From: an unidentified bacterial endosymbiont
Lineage (GTDB): Bacteria; Pseudomonadota; Gammaproteobacteria; Enterobacterales; Enterobacteriaceae
DNA length: 64,000 nt
Reading direction: 5' to 3'
Assembly (NCBI RefSeq): GCF_918797525.1
Contig: NZ_OU963893.1
Location: 248,001 to 312,000 of the forward strand
The notes beneath the pieces were generated by a model that was given only the letters and a program-made list of their open reading frames with translations, was not told the origin of the DNA and ran no database searches. The position numbers and the translations under genes were made by a program. Shown piece after piece: positions 57,097 to 64,000 of this stretch (position 1 is its first letter; every line of letters starts with the position of its first letter).

Positions 57097-58635
57097 ATGA
57101 ACGACACCTCTTCTGACGACATCCTTCTGCTGAAACAGCGCCTGGCCGAACAGGAAGCGCTGAACCGCGCCCTGCTGGAAAAGCTGGCCGACCGGGAACG
57201 CGAAATAGACCATCTGCAGGCGCAACTGGATAAGCTGCGCCGGATGAACTTCGGCAGTCGTTCCGAAAAGGTATCCCGCCGTATCGCGCAGATGGAAGCT
57301 GACCTGAACCGGCTGCAGCAGGAAAGCGATACGCTGACCGGTCGGGTTGATGATCCGGCGGTGCAGCGCCCGCTGCGTCAGACCCGCACCCGCAAACCGT
57401 TCCCTGAGTCACTCCCCCGTGATGAAAAGCGGTTGTTACCCACAGAGTCCTGTTGCCCGGAGTGCGGTGGTTCGCTGAGCTACCTGGGTGAGGATGCCGC
57501 CGAACAGCTGGAGCTGATGCGCAGCGCCTTCCGGGTTATCCGGACAGTACGTGAAAAGCATGCCTGCCGTCGGTGCGATCGCATCGTTCAGGCCCCGGCG
57601 CCTTCGCGCCCCATCGAACGGGGTATCGCCGGACCGGGGCTGCTGGCCCGCGTGCTGACCTCAAAGTATGCAGAGCACACACCGCTGTATCGCCAGTCGG
57701 AGATCTATGCCCGCCAGGGTGTGGTGTTGAGTCGTTCTGTACTGTCGGGCTGGGTGGATGCGTGTTGTCGTCTGCTGGCACCGCTGGATGAAGCCCTTCA
57801 GGACTATGTCCTGACCGACGGCAAACTCCATGCTGACGATACGCCTGTCCCGGTGCTGTTGCCGGGTAATAAGAAGACGAAGACCGGGCGCTTATGGACG
57901 TACGTTCGCGACGACCGCAACGCCGGCTCAGCGCTGGCCCCCGCAGTGTGGTTCGCTTACAGCCCGGACAGAAAAGGTATCCACCCTCAGACCCATCTTG
58001 CAGGCTTCAGTGGCGTACTGCAGGCTGATGCCTACGCCGGGTTCAACGAGCTCTACCGCGACGGTCATATAAAGGAAGCCGCGTGCTGGGCCCATGCCCG
58101 GCGTAAAATCCATGATGTTCACGTTCGCACTCCCTCAGCGCTCACAGATGAAGCGCTGAAACGGATAGGCGAGTTGTATGCCATCGAAGCGGATATCAGG
58201 GGAATGCCAGCAGAACAGCGGCTTGCTGAACGCCAGTTAAAAACGAAAGCGCTTCTTAAATCACTGGAAAACTGGCTGCGTGAAAAAGTGAAAACCCTGT
58301 CGCGACACTCAGAGCTGGCAAAAGCGTTCACCTATGTACTGAACCAGTGGCAGGCGTTGACATACTACGCAGACGACGGCTGGGCTGAAGCCGATAACAA
58401 TATCGCTGAAAATGCGCTGCGGACGGTCAGTCTGGGGCGTAAAAACTGGCTGTTCTTCGGCTCAGACCACGGTGGTGAGCGGGGAGCGCTGCTGTACAGT
58501 CTGATCGGGACGTGCAAACTGAATGGAGTAGCTCCAGAACGTTACCTTCACCATATCCTTGACGTCATTGCTGACTGGCCGGTAAACCGGGTTGGTGAAC
58601 TGCTGCCGTGGCGGATCACACTGCCTGCCGAATAA
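57097..58635 (+). CDS. tnpC: IS66-family transposase TnpC
   Basis: 512 residues. N-terminal leucine-zipper-like region (LLKQRLAEQEALNRALLEKL), a zinc-finger-like CCPECGGSLSYLG ... KHACRRCDRIVQAP, and the DDE catalytic residues in KLHADDTPVPVL, VLQADAYAGFNELY and WAEADNNIAENALR. Complete and apparently active. Confidence 0.95.
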   Translation: MNDTSSDDILLLKQRLAEQEALNRALLEKLADREREIDHLQAQLDKLRRMNFGSRSEKVSRRIAQMEADLNRLQQESDTLTGRVDDPAVQRPLRQTRTRKPFPESLPRDEKRLLPTESCCPECGGSLSYLGEDAAEQLELMRSAFRVIRTVREKHACRRCDRIVQAPAPSRPIERGIAGPGLLARVLTSKYAEHTPLYRQSEIYARQGVVLSRSVLSGWVDACCRLLAPLDEALQDYVLTDGKLHADDTPVPVLLPGNKKTKTGRLWTYVRDDRNAGSALAPAVWFAYSPDRKGIHPQTHLAGFSGVLQADAYAGFNELYRDGHIKEAACWAHARRKIHDVHVRTPSALTDEALKRIGELYAIEADIRGMPAEQRLAERQLKTKALLKSLENWLREKVKTLSRHSELAKAFTYVLNQWQALTYYADDGWAEADNNIAENALRTVSLGRKNWLFFGSDHGGERGALLYSLIGTCKLNGVAPERYLHHILDVIADWPVNRVGELLPWRITLPAE

Positions 58636-58677
58636 CCCATCCTCGTCACGTCAATACGGTTCGCGCTATACGCTTAC

Positions 58678-58685
58678 GGTGATTT
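58678..58685. repeat. 8-bp target duplication, right copy
   Basis: GGTGATTT directly after the right end of the IS66 element; identical to 56226-56233. Confidence 0.95.
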
Positions 58686-59008
58686 GCCTGCCCATGCCAG
58701 TGTTGTTGAGTGAGTTCAAACAGTTCCCTGACAGCATTTTCCCCCAGCGTCTTGCGACGTTGAATGACAGAGCTTCTGGCCGTCAAAGGTGAGCCGATGC
58801 CGTCCACAATATCCATCAGATTAACAATTTCAGTCAGCGGGCGGTTGCAGAAAACAGACATGCCGACGACAAGCCATATCATTGATTCAAGCGACAGTTT
58901 GCGTTTGCGCAGCGTAACGGTGTCGGAGAGCGTCAAAGCCTGACGGATAAGGTCTTCGGGAATGAGGTCAGCGAGATTGATGATGCCGAGGGCTTGTGAA
59001 AGTTCCAT
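58686..59008 (-). pseudogene. IS4-family transposase, 5' part
   Basis: Reads MELSQALGIINLADLIPEDL, TLSDTVTLRKRKLSLESMIW and ends TQQHWHGQANH at the IS66 insertion point. This is the N-terminal DUF4372-like/helical part of IS4-type transposases. The continuation is at 55501-56225. Confidence 0.85.
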
Positions 59009-59122
59009 TTAAAAAGGGTTCCATGATGAACATGATACCCTTTTATACCAGCCACCGGATCGGTCAACCGATCCTTAAACGATCGGCATTAGGCGCCAGG
59101 CCGGTTTTTTACGTCTGCTTGA

Positions 59123-60073
59123 TTATTTACGCAACCGAATCTGGTCGACAGCGTGTTTCTCACTTTTGGTGAGGATCAGGCTGGCGCGCTCGCGTGTCGG
59201 CAGAATGTTCTCTTTCAGGTTTACGTAGTTGATCTCATTCCACAGCCCCATCGCGACGTTTGTGGCCTCTTCTTTAGAGAGCTGGGCGTAATTATGAAAG
59301 TAAGAATCGGGATCGGTGAACGCCCCTTCACGGAACTTGAGGAAGCGGTTGATATACCAGCTTTGCAGTAAATCTTCCGGCGCATCGACATAGATAGAGA
59401 AATCAACAAAATCGGAAACAAATACGTGATGCGGGTCGTGGGGGTAGTCCATCCCGCTCTGCAGGACGTTTAAACCTTCCAGAATCAGGATATCCGGCTG
59501 CACAACGGTTTTATCACCGTCCGGGATGCGATCGTAAATCAGATGCGAATAGACCGGCGCGGTAACGTTTGGCGCGCCTGACTTCAGGTCAGAAACAAAT
59601 TTCACCAGTCGATGCATATCATAAGAGAGCGGAAAGCCTTTTTTCTTCATCAGGCCACGTTCTTTTAAGACTTCATTCGGATGCAGGAAGCCGTCGGTAG
59701 TGATCAGCTCGACGCTACGGTGTTCCGGCCAGCGGCTCAGCAATGCCTGCAGTACGCGCGCGGTGGTACTTTTACCGACTGCGACGCTGCCCGCAATACT
59801 GATGATATAAGGAATACGTTGACCGTTAGTTCCAAGGAACTGCTCCAGTACCGCCTGGCGCCGCAGGTTGGAGCTTATATAGAAGTTAAGTAGGCGAGAG
59901 AGGGGGAGATAAATTTCCGCCACTTCTTCCAGTGAGAGATCTTCGTTTATCCCTTTTAACCGTGCGATTTCGCCTTCCGTCAGCGTCATAGGGACGGAGT
60001 CACGCAGGGCAGCCCACTGGCTGCGGTTAAACTGAAGATAAGGCGTCATTAACGTTTGCTCTTTTTTGCTCAT
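59123..60073 (-). CDS. coaA: Pantothenate kinase
   Basis: 316 residues, the E. coli length. First committed step of coenzyme A synthesis, feedback-inhibited by CoA. P-loop [18 protein letters not shown]; substrate regions [15 protein letters not shown] and [16 protein letters not shown]. Start [13 protein letters not shown] at 60073. In E. coli coaA is followed by birA; here its 3' end faces the dppF terminator and IS element instead. Confidence 0.97.
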   Translation of the reverse strand: MSKKEQTLMTPYLQFNRSQWAALRDSVPMTLTEGEIARLKGINEDLSLEEVAEIYLPLSRLLNFYISSNLRRQAVLEQFLGTNGQRIPYIISIAGSVAVGKSTTARVLQALLSRWPEHRSVELITTDGFLHPNEVLKERGLMKKKGFPLSYDMHRLVKFVSDLKSGAPNVTAPVYSHLIYDRIPDGDKTVVQPDILILEGLNVLQSGMDYPHDPHHVFVSDFVDFSIYVDAPEDLLQSWYINRFLKFREGAFTDPDSYFHNYAQLSKEEATNVAMGLWNEINYVNLKENILPTRERASLILTKSEKHAVDQIRLRK

Positions 60074-60299
60074 AAGCATGCTTCAGTGAACCATCAACAA
60101 AACAGCCTGCCACGGTTCATCACATAGTTAATTTTGGACAATGGGCAGGAGGTTAACACCAGATGACAGGAATAATAAGAAAAAAGATGGGGAAGCGCTG
60201 CTTTACGCGGGAGCCATCACGTGACGATAGATACCGGTTAAATCACGCAGCAACGCTGAATATTTAACCTCGAATGACTGTTTTTGCAGCACTCAGCGC

Positions 60300-60377
60300 T
60301 TCTTTCGCATAAAATGTGAGCGAAAGAACGTTTTATGCAATTTTTTAGTTGCATGACTGCGCAGGTCTCCATAGAAT
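60300..60377 (+). promoter_or_regulatory. Promoter and upstream dyads of the thrU-tyrU-glyT-thrT-tufB operon
   Basis: -35 TTGCAT (60349-60354), 17-bp spacer, -10 TAGAAT (60372-60377), then a GC-rich discriminator (GCGCGC) typical of stringently controlled tRNA promoters. Just upstream are two overlapping inverted repeats: TTCTTTCGC / GCGAAAGAA (60300-60308, 60320-60328) and GCATAAAA / TTTTATGC (60307-60314, 60331-60338). Fis sites lie upstream of this promoter in E. coli. The rest of the 318-bp gap from coaA holds nothing else recognised. Confidence 0.75.
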
Positions 60378-60391
60378 GCGCGCTACTTGAT

Positions 60392-60467
<76 letters not shown>

Positions 60468-60475
60468 TCAAGTCC

Positions 60476-60560
<85 letters not shown>

Positions 60561-60585
60561 CTTTCTGGCAGCGTAAATGCCGCCG

Positions 60586-60642
60586 GAGCTGGTTGGAAAA
60601 ATTAACCAGCTCGAACTTGAAAAGAGAGAAATCTCTTTTTTT
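60586..60642 (+). terminator. Two hairpins with a T run between tyrU and glyT
   Basis: GAGCTGGTT / AACCAGCTC (60586-60594, 60604-60612) is followed by AAAGAGA-GAAA-TCTCTTT and four more T (60621-60642). The second looks like an intrinsic terminator inside the tRNA operon. It may attenuate transcription or guide tRNA processing. Confidence 0.55.
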
Positions 60643-60677
60643 GTTACAGAAAGAACTGGGTAGCCGAGTTTCAGGAT

Positions 60678-60752
<75 letters not shown>

Positions 60753-60758
60753 ATACGT

Positions 60759-60834
60759 GCTGATATGGCTCAGTTGGTAGAGCGCACCCTTGGTAAGGGT
60801 GAGGTCCCCAGTTCGACTCTGGGTATCAGCACCA
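60759..60834 (+). tRNA. thrT: tRNA-Thr, anticodon GGU
   Basis: 76 nt. Acceptor GCTGATA pairs with TATCAGC; anticodon loop TTGGTAA gives GGT; encoded CCA. Confidence 0.97.
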
Positions 60835-60916
60835 CTTCACTTCTCCCTCCCGTTTCTCTCTGTTTCAATTTAAATGTATTCAACTGTTCAGGCATTTCGC
60901 CTGGTTGATGTGGTGA

Positions 60917-62137
<1,221 letters not shown>

Positions 62138-62167
62138 TTGCTGATAACATTTGACGCAATGCGCATG

Positions 62168-62195
62168 AAAAGGGCATCATTTGATGCCCTTTTTG
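62168..62195 (+). terminator. Terminator after tufB
   Basis: Perfect 11-bp stem AAAAGGGCATC / GATGCCCTTTT with loop ATTT and trailing T, 30 bp after the tufB stop. Confidence 0.92.
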
Positions 62196-62251
62196 CACGC
62201 TTTCACATCAGAACCTGGCTCATCAGTGATTTTTTTTGTCATAATCATTGC

Positions 62252-62280
62252 TGAGACAGGCTCTGCAGAGAGCGTATAAT
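62252..62280 (+). promoter_or_regulatory. Probable secE-nusG promoter
   Basis: Consensus -10 TATAAT at 62275-62280, with TGAGAC at 62252-62257 as the -35 candidate (17-bp spacer). It lies 85 bp upstream of secE, after the tufB terminator. Confidence 0.6.
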
Positions 62281-62364
62281 CCGTAAAGGGATTACGTATC
62301 GATTTGGCTCGCCTCGCAATCGCGGGGTGAAATTATTTGTAGAATTCTTCTGACAGGTTGGTTT

Positions 62365-62748
62365 ATGAGTGCGAATACCGAAGCTCAAGGGAGCGGGCGC
62401 GGCCTGGAAGCGATGAAGTGGATCGCTGTTGCCGTGCTGCTGATTGTGGCAATCGTTGGCAACTATCTTTATCGTGACATGATGCTGCCGCTCCGTGCGC
62501 TGGCAGTGGTGATTCTGATTGCTGCAGCGGGCGGTGTCGCGCTGTTAACGATTAAAGGTAAAGCAACCGTTGCTTTCGCGCGCGAAGCGCGTACCGAAGT
62601 CCGCAAGGTAATTTGGCCGACTCGCCAGGAAACATTGCATACCACGCTGATTGTGGCTGCAGTGACTGCGGTAATGTCACTGATCCTGTGGGGGCTGGAT
62701 GGTATTCTGGTTCGCCTGGTTTCCTTTATCACTGGCCTGAGGTTCTAA
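62365..62748 (+). CDS. secE: Preprotein translocase subunit SecE
   Basis: 127 residues with three membrane helices, the gammaproteobacterial form. The conserved amphipathic segment [20 protein letters not shown] precedes the essential third helix. Part of the SecYEG channel in the inner membrane. One base separates it from nusG. Confidence 0.97.
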   Translation: MSANTEAQGSGRGLEAMKWIAVAVLLIVAIVGNYLYRDMMLPLRALAVVILIAAAGGVALLTIKGKATVAFAREARTEVRKVIWPTRQETLHTTLIVAAVTAVMSLILWGLDGILVRLVSFITGLRF

Positions 62749-62749
62749 G

Positions 62750-63295
62750 ATGTCTGAAGCCCCTAAAAAGCGTTGGTACGTCGTTCAGGCGTTTTCCGGT
62801 TTTGAAGGCCGCGTAGCAACGTCGCTGCGTGAGCATATCAAATTACACAATATGGAAGAGTTGTTTGGCGAAGTGATGGTTCCGACCGAAGAAGTGGTCG
62901 AGATCCGTGGCGGCCAGCGTCGCAAAAGCGAACGTAAATTCTTCCCGGGTTACGTGCTGGTTCAGATGGTGATGAACGACGCAAGCTGGCACCTTGTGCG
63001 CAGCGTACCGCGCGTAATGGGCTTTATCGGCGGCACGTCTGACCGTCCGGCGCCAATCAGCGATAAAGAAGTTGATGCGATTATGAACCGCCTGCAGCAG
63101 GTGGGTGATAAGCCGCGTCCGAAAACGCTGTTTGAACCGGGTGAAATGGTTCGTGTTAGCGACGGTCCGTTTGCTGACTTTAACGGCGTGGTGGAAGAGG
63201 TGGACTACGAGAAGTCCCGCCTGAAAGTGTCTGTGTCTATCTTCGGTCGCGCGACCCCGGTAGAGCTGGACTTTGCGCAGGTTGAAAAAGCCTAA
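62750..63295 (+). CDS. nusG: Transcription termination/antitermination factor NusG
   Basis: 181 residues, the E. coli length. NGN domain ([34 protein letters not shown]) and C-terminal KOW domain ([20 protein letters not shown]). Binds RNA polymerase, Rho and ribosomal protein S10. Co-transcribed with secE. Confidence 0.98.
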   Translation: MSEAPKKRWYVVQAFSGFEGRVATSLREHIKLHNMEELFGEVMVPTEEVVEIRGGQRRKSERKFFPGYVLVQMVMNDASWHLVRSVPRVMGFIGGTSDRPAPISDKEVDAIMNRLQQVGDKPRPKTLFEPGEMVRVSDGPFADFNGVVEEVDYEKSRLKVSVSIFGRATPVELDFAQVEKA

Positions 63296-63325
63296 GCAGC
63301 GTTCAAAAAAGCAACGATTAAACCG

Positions 63326-63354
63326 TTGCACAAGGCGCGAGATTGGAATACAAT
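63326..63354 (+). promoter_or_regulatory. rplK (L11 operon) promoter
   Basis: -35 TTGCAC (63326-63331), 17-bp spacer, -10 TACAAT (63349-63354), followed by TTCGCGCC. Corresponds to the L11 promoter of E. coli. Confidence 0.85.
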
Positions 63355-63379
63355 TTCGCGCCTTTTGTTTTTATGGGCC

Positions 63380-64000
<621 letters not shown>

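Larger units (their letters stand above)
56234..58677 (+). mobile_element. Complete IS66-family insertion sequence
   Basis: 2444 bp. Left end GTAAGCGTACAGCGCGAACCG (56234-56254) and right end CGGTTCGCGCTATACGCTTAC (58657-58677) are inverted repeats with one mismatch, starting GTAA as usual for IS66. It carries tnpA, tnpB and tnpC in order and is flanked by perfect GGTGATTT duplications, so it arrived by ordinary transposition and has not rearranged since. All three genes look intact. Confidence 0.95.
55492..59091. mobile_element. IS4-family element, internally deleted and interrupted by an IS66-family element
   Basis: The left end TAATGCTGGTCACTTAAGG and right end (complement) TAATGCCGATCGTTTAAGG form imperfect inverted repeats. 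The element is flanked by a 10-bp direct repeat GGCGCCAGGC (55482-55491 and 59092-59101). It holds an IS4-type transposase on the minus strand, cut into two parts by an IS66 element with 8-bp duplication. Without that insert it is about 1.15 kb, shorter than a full IS4-type element, in agreement with a deletion in the transposase. Confidence 0.85.

Noticed and set aside
55492..59091. IS-mediated joining of dpp and coaA
   Set aside because: Both element layers are flanked by matching target duplications, which indicates simple insertion into an already joined sequence.

Overview
The window is a chromosomal segment of an enteric bacterium (Enterobacteriaceae, most like Enterobacter or a close relative). 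Nearly every gene has an obvious E. coli homologue in the neighbourhood order seen around 80 min of the E. coli map (mtl, sel, malS, bax, xyl, glyQS, cspA, bisC, eptB, dpp). It then jumps directly to the 90 min region (coaA, thrU-tyrU-glyT-thrT-tufB, secE-nusG, rplKA). All identifications come from reading the translated sequence and comparing with remembered families; no search was run.

Layout. 1-2168: the N-terminal 722 residues of a large DUF4011/superfamily 1 helicase on the minus strand, running off the left edge; it is visibly AT-richer than its neighbours and looks like an accessory, possibly defence, gene. 2435-6597: yibL and the mannitol operon mtlA-mtlD-mtlR (minus), with a promoter region carrying four good CRP boxes. 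7080-11012: yibF, selA (broken by a one-base frameshift) and selB. 11017-16516: a carbohydrate locus absent from E. coli K-12: a ROK sugar kinase, a GH127 beta-L-arabinofuranosidase-type hydrolase, a GPH-type sugar symporter and a divergent AraC regulator. 16549-29395: avtA, malS, bax, xylR, xylHGF and the divergent xylAB. 29499-31174: an isochorismatase-like hydrolase and a GlxA-type regulator in the place where E. coli has yiaAB. 30956-37546: wecH, ysaB, glyQS, yiaG, yiaF, cspA.

37604-41311 is a decayed stretch. ghrB (2-ketoaldonate reductase) is intact, but the genes upstream of it are remnants: a kguT-like transporter, a kguE-like epimerase, a LacI-type regulator without its helix-turn-helix, a possible GNAT scrap and a 42-codon relic of yiaD. 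41475-55470: bisC, yiaC, tag, yhjY, yhjX (with a three-fold YpdB-type repeat in its promoter), eptB, a tRNA-Pro(UGG) gene and the dipeptide transporter operon dppABCDF.

55492-59091 is a nested mobile element. An IS4-family element with an internally deleted transposase sits inside the loop of the dppF transcription terminator, and it is itself split by a complete IS66-family element (56234-58677) flanked by a perfect 8-bp duplication. 59123-64000: coaA, four tRNA genes co-transcribed with tufB, secE-nusG, rplK and the start of rplA.

I did not find a clearly new multi-gene system. The strongest candidates for follow-up are the edge-truncated DUF4011 helicase, the GH127 locus, the nested insertion in the dppF terminator, the selA frameshift and the tandem YpdB sites.
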